From the NCBI RefSeq assembly GCF_963855985.1, contig NC_087090.1:10228501-10292500 (forward strand): DNA of 64,000 nt, in the 5' to 3' direction. Under the pieces are notes generated by a model. It was not told where the DNA came from and did no database searches. It worked only from the letters and a program-made list of their open reading frames with translations. Numbering within the stretch: position 1 is the first letter of the stretch; the number at the start of each line of letters is the position of its first letter. The stretch comes from Ostrinia nubilalis. Lineage: Eukaryota > Arthropoda > Insecta > Lepidoptera > Crambidae. Shown here piece after piece: positions 47,301 through 57,424 of the stretch. The position numbers and the translations under genes are program-made.

Positions 47301-50300
47301 GACAGTAAAAGATTGTGGTTTATAGTGTCAAACGCCCGCGAAAAATCAAGAAGGGTTAGTATAGATCCGTGTCCTATATCCTGTCCTGCTAAAATATCAT
47401 CTACTACATCCAATAAGGCCGTGGCTGTGCTTCGACCGGCACGAAATCCAGACTGTTTAGAGGGCAAGATGTTGTTTGCATTCAAATAATCAGTTAACTG
47501 CTGACAGACTACTTTCTCAATTATTTTGGACAAAAAAGGGAGGATACTGATCGGTCTAAGGTCTTTTAGTTCGCTTGGGGTGGTGGTTTTTGGTATAGGC
47601 TTGACAAGAGCCTCCTTCCAGATATCAGGAAAAATGCCAGTTGAATAGACATATTGATCATTGTAGTGATTACTTTGAGTGTCCTTGGCATCGTTAAGAT
47701 GATCATATCGCGGGAGATCCCGTCGACACCCATTGCATTAGTTGATATACTAGTGACTATTTTTAATATGTATGATTCATCAACTGTGTGAAGGCTGAAT
47801 GAAGAGGAACCAAACCGATGGTATTCAAAATATGTAAGATCCGAAATGGTGGCGTTATCATTACCAGGTACCAGGAGAAAATGCCTATTGATAATATCTG
47901 TGTCGCTAATGTGAGAAGGTATTACAGATTGTTTACTTTTAAAGTCCACAATATTTCTTTTAATATTATTCCAAAGCAACTTGGGATCCTTAGTGTGCTG
48001 GTTAATATTTTTGCGGAAAAATCCTGCCTTTTCGCTGTACATGGCCTTATTTACAATTGATTTCAACTCTTTATAATATTTGATATCAGCATCTTTACCA
48101 GTACGACGGCACTTGACGTGAGCTTTATCCCTCAAACTCATCATTTGCTTTATGGTTGGCGTTATCCAAGGGAAGCTTGGCCTCTTAATATATGCTCGGC
48201 CTACGGGAGCATATACATCAAATACGTGCAGTATATAGGCATTAAAACACAGTATGGATACATTAATATCCTCGCCAATCATTTTTTCCCATTGAATACA
48301 ATTCACAAACGCATCAAACTCGTCTAGATTGATATCCTTGAGAGGCCTGTAACATATAAATTTCGAAGGCGTTTTAGGTTTGTTAAGGCGTATTCTAAAC
48401 GAGATAAAGGCATGACTGCTTAAATCAGGGATATAATCAACGTTAATTTTCGGTATTTTGATGGTACTACAGACAATATCTATAAGTGTCTCGGAATGAT
48501 CTGTGAAATGAGTTGGTAGAGTTACATATTGTTCCAAATTTAAGGACCGAAAGAAATCCGTGAGCTTTTTTGTGTTAGTATCATTGATAGCAAGCATATT
48601 AATATTGAAATCCCCTACAAGAATAATGTGATCGAACATTGAGAGAGCGCCAACTGACTGAGTAAGAGCGTCAATAAAAATGTCCACACCAAGCCACGGA
48701 GGGCGATAAGCTGTTCCTATAGCCAGTTTGAGTCCCCCCAATGTGATGCTTAGCCACATTTGCTCAACCGAGTCTGAGTGTGGGGGTTTTATTTGTCGCG
48801 TACTAATACCATCCCTAATATATAAACAATAATACTGTAAAGTTTCATCAAAATCCGTTCAGTAGTTTTTGCATGAGAGAGTAACAAACATCCAGACATC
48901 CAAACTTTCGCATTATAATTATATTAGTAAGATAAAGTTACTAGATCAGAAATAGTAGTTGTAGTGTGGGTTTCGAAGTCCGAGTAGAAAGAGGGTTGAG
49001 TGACGTCACAGCCAAGTTATAATCCATCTCTTGAATCTTATGGAAATGTATTCATAAAATGCGGTGTGTTACATAGTTAAAATACACTCGCGAGCAAAAG
49101 TATGGAATCACTTACATGAAGTTGTTTCCACGCGATCTTGTGTACTAACGAATTTGTTAGTAACAAAAAAGTTACATCATTTTAAAGATTAAACTTTTAA
49201 CTTTTAATTCATTCAAATCACACCAGTATTTAAAAAGATATCCCGGCTGATGTGAAGAAGTAAGGAAAAAGACATGTATCAACTGTTTGATACGTCGCGA
49301 GTTGCGGCCTATTTACCCCCTATAAAAGCACGTGTTTTCGGATTTTTGCTTTCACACGTTGATCCATACACATCTCCGCTTCTTTTGACACTTTACCTGA
49401 GATTCTACACCTTCAGAAGCAGCACAAATCGTTGCACTATTGCAAGAAGGGCTCAGCCAGCGGACTGTCGCACGTTAGTTCCACATAAGCCAGTCCTGGG
49501 TTTCGAAAGTTTTAAGACGCTTTCGGGAGACTGGTGGCTTTATCCCGAGACCAAGATCTGAACAGCGCCGGTGCACATCGCAGAGGGATGACCGTTTTTT
49601 CATGTCAACCTCTCTATGAAATCGTCACTTGACTGGTATCGACGTCCAGCAACAGCTCAGAAATGTTCGTAGGATAGCTGTTAGCAAGTGGACAGTTTGT
49701 CTTAGATATAAGCAATCTGGGGGCACGGCAGTGCCCCCACCAAGTCGAGCAAAAAAGCGGCACGGCCGTACCATCCTTTTCTCGAAGCAATTCAGGCCAT
49801 TTTCGACCGCCTGTAACTTCGTTGTGGATAAAACTAGAAGGCTGAATTTTCATTAGCTATGCAGGCATTGTAAAGACACGGTATATTTAAAATTTCATTC
49901 AATTTGAACCAGTAGTTTAAGAATTATAACGGGTCAAAGTTACTTAATTTTGTCACTCACTGACTCACTGACTGTCTCACCGATCATCAAAATTCTAAGG
50001 CACTTCTAGCAGACCTAGAAGCTTCAAATTTGGAATATAAGTAGTGTTTGGTGTATGAATCAAGGAAAAACTAAAATATTTGGGGGCACGGTAGTGCAAC
50101 CGCCAAGTCGAGTAAAATTTTTCAATTTCGGTCCAGTTTTCTAGATACATAACTGCTGTTTACAAAATACAAAAAGAAATGAGATTTGGGGGCACGGTAG
50201 TGCAACCGCCAAGTCGAGTAAAATTTTTCAATTTCGGTCCAGTTTTCTAGATACATAACTGCTGTCTACAAAATACAAAAAGAAATGAGATCCCATCAAA

Positions 50301-53300
50301 AACAATACTTGTCAAAAAAACCAAGTCTCGCAACTCAGTTGTTCTACGGTAAAAAGTTGTGAGATCCATGTAATACCAAGTCCAGGCCAGGAAATCTTTA
50401 ACGTTTTACATAAATATATTGACTTGGCCATCGCATGAAAACACGTGTAAATTAAATTATTTAGTGCGATGGCCAAGTCAATATATTTATGTAAAACGTT
50501 AAAGATTTCCTGGCCTGGACTTGGTATTACATGGATCTCACAACTTTTTACCGTAGAACAACTGAGTTGCGAGACTTGGTTTTTTTGACAAGTATTGTTT
50601 TTGATGGGATAGAATTTGACTCCAAAAAGGCCTGCCACAGGATCGAAACTGACGGCAGGTCACCGATAAGAACGCTTTCAATTTGCTCGTACACATCTAG
50701 ATGGGAAGTCGAGCAAGCCACCCCCATAAGCCACTGTTTCAGCGAACCAGCACTGCACAAATCGCTCCCCAGGCCGCCTATAGACCCGACCTCTTCGACT
50801 GCTGCACTGCAAACACAGTCTGCATTCATTGGAGAACAAAACTCGCCTCCATTACTCGCCTTCCCATCAAAATAATTGTGAGCTAATTGAAAGCGTGCTT
50901 GTCGGTGACCTGCCTGCATGGCAAGTCTGCGGTCTCTGTCATGATACGTGGGGGGGGGGGGTCTTTTAATCTTCGAATCGGTAGGTAACCCCAAAATCCT
51001 GGGGGGTACCAGGGGGTGCCTTACGACTTATGACGGGGGGAAGGGGTGACCGTCCCGGGTACCAACCCATGCTACTGCTTTTTGGAGTCAAATTCTATTG
51101 CTTATATCTTAGACGAACTGTCCACTCGCTAACAGCTATCCTACGAACATTTCTGAGCTCTTGCTGGACGTCGATACCAGTCAAATGAAGATTTCATAGA
51201 GGTTGACATGAAGAAACGGTCATCCCACTGCGATTGGCACCGGCGCTGTTCAGAACTTGGTCTCGGGATAAAGCCACCAGTCTCCCGAAAGCGTCTTAAA
51301 ACTTTCGAAACCCAGGACTGTCTTATGTGGAGCTGACGTGCGACAGCCCGCTGGCTGAGCCCTTCTTGCAATAGTGCAACGATTTGTGCTGCTTCTGAAG
51401 GTGTAGAATCCCAGGTAAAGTGTCAAAAGAAGCGGAGATGTGTATGGATCAACGTGTGAAAGCAAAACTTCGAAAACACGTGCTTTTATAGGGGGTAAAT
51501 AGGCCGCAACTCGCGACGTATCAAACAGATGTCTTTTTCCTTACTTCTTCACATCAGCCGGGATATATTTTTAAATTTTGGTGTGATTTAAATGAATTTG
51601 GTATCAATTTGAAGTTAAACGTTTAATCTTTAAAATGGTGTCACTTTTTTTGTTACTAACAAATTCGTTAGTACACAAGTTCGCGTGGAAACAACTTCAT
51701 GTAAGTGATTCCATACTTTTGCTCGCGAGTGTACATAAGACTTTAGTAGTAAATAGGACATAGCGTGGCCAGGCCCCCCACTAGGTAGACCGACGATCTG
51801 GTGAAGGTCGCGGGAAGAGCCTTAATGCTGGTAGCACGGGACCGGTCGTTATGGAAATTCTTGGGGGAGGCCATTGTCCAACAGTGCACGTCATTTGGCT
51901 GAACGAACAAACAAAAATAAAAACATTACATTAATAGGTACGAGTAGAAGATACAAATACAAAATACCTAAGATACAGTACTAATTAATTAGCCTTATAC
52001 TCATAAATAAAATGAAAAAGTGAAAGAAAACGATAACATAGTATGTACATACCCAGCTGTTTCTGATTCCAGACATGTGTCGTCAACAGTTTCTTCTTTT
52101 CTCCCCAAGTCCTGTAATTTAAGCTAATTGTATTCAGATGCCTAATGTAGGTACATGAAGTGCCTAATATAACAGGTGTCTATCTACAAGGGCCGCGGAT
52201 GAGGTTATTTAGCAAGTCATAAAATGCAACTATTGGAGGTCTACCTATTTTTAACCGACTTCAACAAACGAGGAGGTTCTGGATTCGGTTGGTATTTTTT
52301 TTAAACATAGGTACATAACATATGTAATGTATCTCAAAAACTCCACTTCAATAATCGACCGCCATACCTGTTGTGCAACTGAGACATCTCTATTGATTGC
52401 AGCATTATTATTTATTGATACGTCCACATTATCCGTAGAAATCGAACCCTGAAATGTGTTGGCATATCTATTAATTACCAAAGTAACGCACCATGTTTAT
52501 TTTTAACAGTAGGTGATAAAATGATCTAAAGTACCTGTTGCTCTAAGACATCAATAGCTTCCGCAGCGGCCGCAAGGAGCTCCTGCTTATCTGATAGTTG
52601 CCTTCTGAGTTCTTCCACTTCTACTTGTAGTCTTACATTATGCTCCAATAAGCCCTGTAGCAAAATAATGATGATGATGTTTCATAAAAGATAAAAAAAA
52701 CTATCAATTTTTATTAATGTAGTGAATAATGTATCATTAGCATGTGTTGAATAATATATTTTTACTTACCTGCACTGCCGGAGGTGATCCACTACCCAAC
52801 TTTTCTTCTAGGAAGTAGATTCTTAACTTTAAATGGAAGTTTTCTTTGCGCAAACCGTTAAGCTGTTCTTCGTACTGCTTCATACTTATACCACTTGCAT
52901 TAGTCAAATCTGCAACAGTAATTATAAAAATATTTTTCATTTTTAATTTTAAGTATTTTAATATTTTTTCGGTAAAAATATTAATGTTTTGTTTTACAAA
53001 CCATGCCCTTCGGGTGCTGGTAGCGACATTTCTTGAAGTTTCCGTGGACTGGTGCTGTGGAGAAAAATAAAGTCAAATATTATCAAAATATTAAATGAGA
53101 ACTCATCTTGCTTCGCGGTTACAGTCCGCTCAAAGGCGCGTTCCTTGAGCTCTGCATCAAGCTCCGCATGAACAACATTTACACTTGTAAAGTAGGTACG
53201 CGATTTATTAGGCAATATTAAAGTTTATTTATAGCAATAATTCTTGTATTTGTCTTTTTAAAAATTCACAAGTGGACCATAATCATTAAACAACAAAACC

Positions 53301-56300
53301 AGTAACTTTAATAAACGTAAAAGTACGAACTTCATTCGTGGATAATAATATCTATTCATTCACAGCAATGAATGCCAGCGATTTGAAGATAATAGCCGAG
53401 GAACTGCTTAGTTTAGGAGATAATATGTAGTTAATTTTGTAATATTTTAAAATTCTATGACCTAGTAGGCTTTAAATTTTTTTATCTTTTTTCTGGGTTG
53501 ACTTTTCTCAGATTTCTTTTTTTTTATAGATACGTTATTAATTGCAATCACTTTTCTATCTTTGATGCAAGTTACAAATTTTTTGCTAGTAACTAACATA
53601 AAAAATATGCTTTTAGCAGAACACTATCAAATTTTCAACTTAAAATCTAAGTTGATCCAAGTCTGCCTGGCTAGCAACTCTATCTTCCTTAGTCTGTCAC
53701 TATAACAATAATGTTAACAGCATTACTGTATTCCGGCATTTGGCGGTAGGAAGCCATAGTTCCTTTGTAGTTGAAGTTCCCTTCCACCTACTGCCTAATC
53801 ATCAGTTTCCACCAGGTGTGATGAAGGGCAAGAACTTCCTCATTGAGAATAAAAACATGTTCTGTCCAGTTATTGTCTTGTATTGTGAATTGAAAGAATA
53901 TGGACGACGACGTAGAAGCTATTTCAGCTGCTGCTATAGTGTGCTTATAATTATTATGTCAGTGTGTACCGCACGAAGGTAGTGAAAAAGTAAAGACAAA
54001 AAAGAAGGTGGTGGATGTGACAAAATAGAAGGTGGTGAATAACCGCTTCATTCTGGTAAAACTCCAAAAATTTGAATATATCGTCGTTTGTTGAGAGCGA
54101 CATTAATTTCTTCGTATAGCTACAACGGACGCCAACCGCGTAATAAACACGGACAAACATGTGGACGCTATTGGCCGAGTGCGCGCGAGCGCCTTTGATT
54201 TGTGACGAAAAACCGACAACGTTCCGAAGTGCAGCAAGTGATCACGAGTGACAGCGAGTCGTGGCAAGCGATGGCAAATGCGTCGTATACACGTTGGTGC
54301 TTGCCTCCCTTCGACCAACTAGGCGAGCGCCGCCGAGCAATGGCAAGGCAACGCAAATGGCAATGCCAGATTTTGTATGGAAGGTGGCGTCTTTTTTTTT
54401 TCGCGCGGCCATCGACCAAACTTTATTTTTTGATTACAAAATAGTGTAATAAACCAAACCTATTATTGCATGTATACCTCTAAACTCAGTCTGAACTGAG
54501 TTACGAGCATTAGAAGTTTGATGATTTTCATACTAGATTTGCTTTTTGCGCGCAAGTTTTGTAAGAAATTGCAACAAAATATTGCGCAATTTTTTTATTG
54601 CGCTGATTCTGCTGCATACTGATGTCTGGAGCCTTTAATGGATGGTATTGTTTGTTTACACATACAATGTCACTATTTTGTTGCAATTTCTTACAAAACT
54701 TGCGCGCAAAAAGCAAATCTAGTATGAAAATCATCAAACTTCTAATGCTCGTAACTCACTTCAGACTGAGTTTAGAGGTATACATGTCATAGTAAGTTTG
54801 GTTTATTACACTATTTTGTAATCAAAAAACAAGGTTTGGTCGATGGCCGCGCGAAAAAAAAAAGACGCCAATTTCCGGCATTGTCTTTTACTGTCTAGAC
54901 GTTGGTATTGGCGTACACTCGTCAAGGCTCGGCCAACATGTACAGCAGGCTTAAGAAAGTCAAAAACATGTAACGGAATCTCCGACTTACCACTTTAGTG
55001 GATCTGTTATAGTCAAACCTCGAAGTTCCGGCACTCCTAGGTTTGACTAGTCAATCCTCAGGTCTGACTAGAAGTCTTAGTCAAAGCCCAAACATTTCGG
55101 CCTTTGACTAAATAATGTTAGTCAAACCTAGGAGTAACTAATTTGGTCAGGCAAAGGTCGAAACTCAATTTAATGAAATCGGGGTTTGACTAATCAAACC
55201 TCAATTAAGACTTTAAACTAAACTATACTTAATTCTGATCTCGAACTTATTGCATAGGCGTTACGAGTACGACGGTAGGTACGAGTAACTAAACTTGTAC
55301 AATACTGAGGTTGGTTGTCAGTGTTTCTAGATCGATCTTGATTAATTACTAATTTATAGGGTTCTGTTACCTTAAAGGATAAAGAGTTTAGACCATATTA
55401 TTATGACTTCGCTAAATGTTGTCTGTCACCAGGCTCGTATCTCATGAATCATTCACTTTATAAATAAATAATTCAATAACATACTTAAATATTTAAGGGG
55501 GGCTCTCATACAGCAAACGTGACTTGTTGCAGTTTTTTAATTGATATTAATTAAAACGTAAACAGGTGAACCCTTGAAATATTCACATAATTTTAGTTGC
55601 ATTTTAAAAATAAATCATAAAATTAAAATAAAATCAATATTTAAGGGGGAATACACAAAAAGAGTCGCACGGAACCCTTCGTGAGCGAATCCGACTCACA
55701 CATGGCTGGTTTTCTATTTGCCGTCTACTTTTGACCGAGTCTGTCAGTCGTTTCTAGGATTGACTAGGCAAAGCCCGAAACAGATTATTTTAGTTTCGAC
55801 GTTTGACTGAACCGTTTAGGCACTTCTAGGTTTGACTTAGTCAAAGGCCGAAATAAGAATTTACTTCGGGGTTTGCCTGAAGGCCTTGGTCAAACCTAGG
55901 ATAGACCAGTCATTCCGCGAAGAGACTGCATATCGACCTTTGACTATGACAGATCGATTACAGGAAATAGTGGCCCATTAAGTACATGTTTTTTTGTATT
56001 ATTATGAATGTTCAGGAAACGGCGCAGTTTTTAAAATGATTTTGGACCTATGGAAGTTCTTTTTAGGGTTACGTAGCCAAATGGCAAAAAACGGAACCCT
56101 TATAGATTCGTCATGTCTGTCTGTCTGTCTGTCCGTATGTCACAGTCATTTTTTTCCGAAACTATAAGAGCTATACTGTTGAAACTTGGTAGGTAGATAT
56201 ATTCTGTGAACCGCATTAAGATTTTGATGCAAAAATAAAAAAATATTGGGGGCTCTGAAACTCAAAAATGTTTTTTTCATCAAACACACACGTGTGGGGT

Positions 56301-57106
56301 ATCTATGGTAGGTCTTCAAAAATGATATCGAGGTTTCTAAAATATTTTTTTCTAAACCGAATAGTTTGCGTGACAGACGCTTCCAAAGTGGGAAAAAGTT
56401 GGTACCCCCCCCCCCTCTAACTTCTAAAATAAGAAAATTAAAAATCTAAAAAAAACATAAATGATGTACATTACTATAAAAACTACCAACGAAAATTGAT
56501 TTGAACGAGATCTAGTAAGTAGTTTTTTTTAATACCTCGTAAATCGTTAACCGCTTATTACCGCGTAATCTTTCATACAAATAACTTAAATTAAAAAAAT
56601 AATAATTTTAATTTCACAAATTTGAACCCTTTGTGCGTGAATCCGACACGCACTTGGCGGTTTTTTTTATTTAAACTTTTAAGTTGAAAATTTGATAGTG
56701 TTCTGCTAAAAGCATATTTTTTATGTTTCTAGCAAAAATTTTGTTTCTTGCATCAAAGATAGGAAGGTGATTATTTTTTTCAGACATCTGCAATTAATAA
56801 CGAATCTGTCAAAAAAAAAGAAATCTGAGAAAAGTCGCCCAAAAAAACTAGGCCCCCCCTGAAAAATTACCCTAGATACGCCAATGTACGACACCCACGA
56901 GAAGAGTGCTTTTGGATGACTAATACGACAAACTTAAATAGTTACCTACATTTTACTTATCGAATTTTTGTCATTTTGTTACCCTTTGTTCACAATTATT
57001 TCTTTTAATTAAATAAAATTAATACACGGATTCTTTCTTACCTAAACGGTGACGGTACACCACAGGCTGCATGCTTTGAACTATGCACTCGCGGCAGAGT
57101 TGCCAT
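41138..57106 (-). CDS. cnn: centrosomin, 12 coding exons, 725 aa
   Basis: Centrosomin is the insect CDK5RAP2/myomegalin relative. It builds the pericentriolar scaffold and recruits gamma-tubulin complexes. Minus-strand exons: 57042-57106, 53002-53054, 52770-52909, 52535-52654, 52368-52448, 52053-52111, 43511-43547, 43316-43423, 42986-43140, 42692-42763, 41532-42607, 41138-41349; phases agree at every junction and all introns are GT..AG (intron 8 has a weaker GTTGGT donor). CM1 is at about residues 49-80 (YEEQLNGLRKENFHLKLRIY, FLEEK), the gamma-tubulin complex binding motif. CM2 is in the last exon (VQRAICREIHKTQGVLRKAR, about 690-712). Long coiled coils lie around 100-125, 180-270 and 470-620. 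At 725 aa it is shorter than Drosophila Cnn, from memory about 1,150. Introns 1 and 6 (4.0 and 8.5 kb) are full of nested elements. Start: ATG at 57106, giving MATLPRVHSSK; an alternative first exon cannot be excluded. Confidence 0.9.
41532..42607 (-). CDS. cnn: centrosomin large exon 11 (central scaffold and coiled coil)
   Basis: A 1,076-nt exon starting after TTATTCAACAG and ending at donor GTAAGTT. It begins VLGEDKQKLAESILEQSLAL, has an acidic and Ser-rich middle (MSESECWSEPD, RSRRSRVSLGSRSED) likely to carry phosphosites, then about 150 residues of heptad-rich coiled coil (ELIVERDELKNNLASERANH; RIERELEEAREKLASALDMN). Confidence 0.9.
43576..43962. mobile_element. 387-bp TA-flanked MITE in centrosomin intron 6
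   Basis: CAGGGTGGTGATTTCAATAC and GTATTGAAATCAACACCCTG are inverted ends with TA on each side. It lies only 28 bp from the acceptor side of exon 7. No transposase. Confidence 0.75.
44414..46097. mobile_element. fold-back element with 620-bp inverted arms, inside the LINE
   Basis: CAGGGTGTTTCTTGTAAGGT at 44414 and its reverse complement ending 46097, flanked by TA. Arms of roughly 620 bp pair closely (GGCAGGTGATAGGTGAGGAC; GTTACATGTTTTTGACTTTC) around a 430-bp spacer with a CT/AC microsatellite. Same family as 18437-22274 inside, but with different outer ends. Confidence 0.85.
45208..45292 (+). repeat. CT/CA/CG microsatellite
   Basis: A (CT)n run followed by (AC)n and (CG)n-like dinucleotides, in the loop of the fold-back element at 44414-46097. 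Any apparent coding frame through it is an artefact. Confidence 0.9.
46229..48825 (-). pseudogene. LINE endonuclease/reverse transcriptase with one frameshift
   Basis: The upstream frame (down to about 47640) has endonuclease motifs LKLAIGTAYRPPW, HIILVGDFNINML and SSHAFISFRI. The downstream frame has reverse-transcriptase motifs KDLRPISILPFLSKIIEK, SGFRAGRSTATALLD, LLDFSRAFDTI, RGVPQGSILGPILF and HLYADDLQIYLQ (YADD catalytic box). The two frames join with a one-base slip near 47640 (ATTCAACTGGC). The C-terminal domain ends KGFLLNLQKDSL. Otherwise complete from mid-endonuclease to stop, so the insertion is fairly young but dead. Confidence 0.82.
48941..49082. other. short unassigned stretch in centrosomin intron 6
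   Basis: Sequence between the Helitron-like piece and the Tc1 fold-back. No frame or repeat end recognised. Confidence 0.3.
49431..49710 (+). pseudogene. Tc1 transposase N-terminal fragment, plus strand
   Basis: VALLQEGLSQRTVAR, one stop, then SWVSKVLRRFRETGGFIPRP, DDRFFMSTSL and LTGIDVQQQLRNVRRIAVSK. This is the paired helix-turn-helix and linker of Tc1 transposases; the DDE core is missing. Confidence 0.7.
49715..50610. repeat. 0.9 kb duplicated block, copy 2
   Basis: Matches 25829-26727 almost base for base, including the GGGGGCACGG hairpin start, the doubled about 115-bp unit and the terminal 320-bp palindrome. Inserted in the loop of the Tc1 fold-back. Confidence 0.75.
50611..51096. 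mobile_element. inverted-ended insert AGAATTTGACTCCAAAAAG
   Basis: AGAATTTGACTCCAAAAAG at 50611 is mirrored by CTTTTTGGAGTCAAATTCT ending 51096. GGCAGGTCACCGATAAGAAC (50653) has an inverted relative at about 50890-50925. Minus-strand frames are long but unrecognised. A run of 13 G occurs at about 50950. Confidence 0.5.
51110..51382 (-). pseudogene. Tc1 transposase N-terminal fragment, minus strand
   Basis: QEGLSQRAVARQLHIRQSWV then SKVLRRFRETGGFIPRP and SQWDDRFFMSTS, the inverted twin of 49431-49710. It breaks frame after STS, where the twin reads LTGIDVQQQL. Confidence 0.7.
51770..51905 (+). mobile_element. RTE LINE 3' end fragment
   Basis: Reads as the RTE C-terminus with breaks (VDRRSGEGRG in one frame; TDDLVKVAGRALM in another) and ends in a GAACGAACAAAC tail like the 3' end of 34770-37076. 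Confidence 0.6.
52770..52909 (-). CDS. cnn: centrosomin exon 3 with CM1
   Basis: Acceptor TACTGTTGCAG, donor CAG then GTAAGTA. Carries the whole CM1 motif: MKQYEEQLNGLRKENFHLKL followed by RIYFLEEKLG. In flies and vertebrates this short region activates and anchors the gamma-tubulin ring complex; the NFxLKLRIYFLEE core is unaltered. Confidence 0.92.
53900..54180 (+). pseudogene. possible Harbinger transposase N-terminal remnant
   Basis: ATG at 53900 begins MDDDVEAISAAAIVCL and then stops; further frames hold KVKTKKKVVDVTK and NRFILVKLQKF. The MDDDxxAIAAAA opening resembles PIF/Harbinger nuclease starts, but the rest is too decayed to confirm. Confidence 0.25.
54359..54885. mobile_element. 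palindromic element, GGCAATGCC ends (copy 1)
   Basis: The two halves are inverted over about 230 bp: CGCGCGGCCATCGACCAAAC, ACCTCTAAACTCAGTCTGAA and CATACTAGATTTGCTTTTTG each recur in mirror form. The loop is ATTGCGCTGATTCTGCTGCA. A second copy, split by a LINE, is at 62028-63196. Confidence 0.82.
55005..55951. mobile_element. TGT..ACA element with many GTCAAACCT motifs, GATC duplication
   Basis: Ends TGTTATAGTCAAACC and CCTTTGACTATGACA are inverted; GATC flanks both (55001-55004 and 55952-55955). GTCAAA/TTTGAC recurs at least ten times on both strands, often as AGTCAAACCTAGGA. TGTNR..YNACA ends with a 4-bp duplication fit Ginger-type elements. A GGTTCCGT-family piece (about 55360-55720) is nested in it. 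Confidence 0.62.
56064..56665 (+). mobile_element. MITE with GTCT/GTCC microsatellite, GGGTTACGTAGCCAAATGG family
   Basis: Opens AGGGTTACGTAGCCAAATGG, then CGGAACCCTTATAGATTCGT and (GTCT)n; ends with GTGAATCCGACACGCACTTG and GCGGTTTT. It matches, in reverse, 60895-61251 joined to 63526-63647. Confidence 0.7.
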
Positions 57107-57424
57107 TTTGAACTCTATGATCACATCAACCAACACGACTGGACTGCACAGTACAACAACGCAGTTGAAATACTAACTTTATGAGAAGTATTTGAACTAT
57201 AGTAACTTATCTATCTTGTAAACAAACACACTTTAATGAGTAATACGTCACTATTCCCACTATTTAGCATAATTTTAATGAACGTGAATAATCTATGCCC
57301 TTTATTTCGTTATAATTATTGTAATAATGCTTTTAAGCTAATTAGGGCTACTTGGATAAATGAGACACACACATTGCTAATCAAAACAAACAACATAATT
57401 TGGAAAGCAAGTTTTAAATGCAAG
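57107..57424. other. intergenic flank and probable centrosomin promoter
   Basis: Upstream of the centrosomin ATG. About 300 bp separate it from the AATAAA of the possible upstream gene. No TATA box called. The region is not visibly repetitive. Confidence 0.4.

Larger units (their letters stand above)
44136..48825 (-). mobile_element. CR1/L2-type LINE in centrosomin intron 6
   Basis: Minus orientation. The 3' end is a TTTC repeat at 44136-44156 after AATAAACATTTTTT; the 3' UTR includes GTTTGGGTGTCCACGGAAGA. The 5' end is truncated in the endonuclease domain near 48825. TATA is shared by both flanks. Its 3' UTR is interrupted by the fold-back element 44414-46097. Confidence 0.75.
44052..48936 (-). 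mobile_element. Helitron-like repeat split by a LINE
   Basis: 44052-44135 (CTAGCTTCTGCCCGCAGTTT to TATTCTGGGTTATA) and 48826-48936 (TATAAACAATAATACTGTAA to TTCGCATTATAATTATATTA) are adjacent parts of one repeat, now 4.7 kb apart because the LINE 44136-48825 landed between them at TATA. Confidence 0.65.
49085..51731. mobile_element. Tc1-derived fold-back with two opposed transposase 5' halves
   Basis: CACTCGCGAGCAAAAGTATG at 49085 is mirrored by CATACTTTTGCTCGCGAGTG ending 51731; TA flanks both. Arms of about 630 bp pair closely and each encodes the N-terminal DNA-binding part of a Tc1 transposase in opposite directions. The centre (AAGCAAT / ATTGCTT) has been opened by 49715-51096. Confidence 0.8.
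53395..56850. mobile_element. fold-back element of the 18437 family, broken by three insertions (centrosomin intron 1)
   Basis: Left arm 53395-53660 (CTTAGTTTAGGAGATAATAT, ACTTTTCTCAGATTTC) and spacer 53660-53880 match 18520-19560. The right arm continues in pieces at 54950-55000, 55956-56062 and 56665-56850. Insertions separate them: 53880-54950, 55005-55951 and about 56064-56665. Its outer ends are lost. Confidence 0.72.

Noticed and set aside
50548..50994. 148-codon minus-strand open frame
   Set aside because: It starts in a G/C homopolymer region and runs across the boundary between the duplicated block and the insert at 50611; no domain recognised.
54168..54449. Overlapping frames on both strands around 54.2-54.45 kb
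   Set aside because: They lie across a repeat junction and the palindrome arm at 54359-54885, with no conserved motif.
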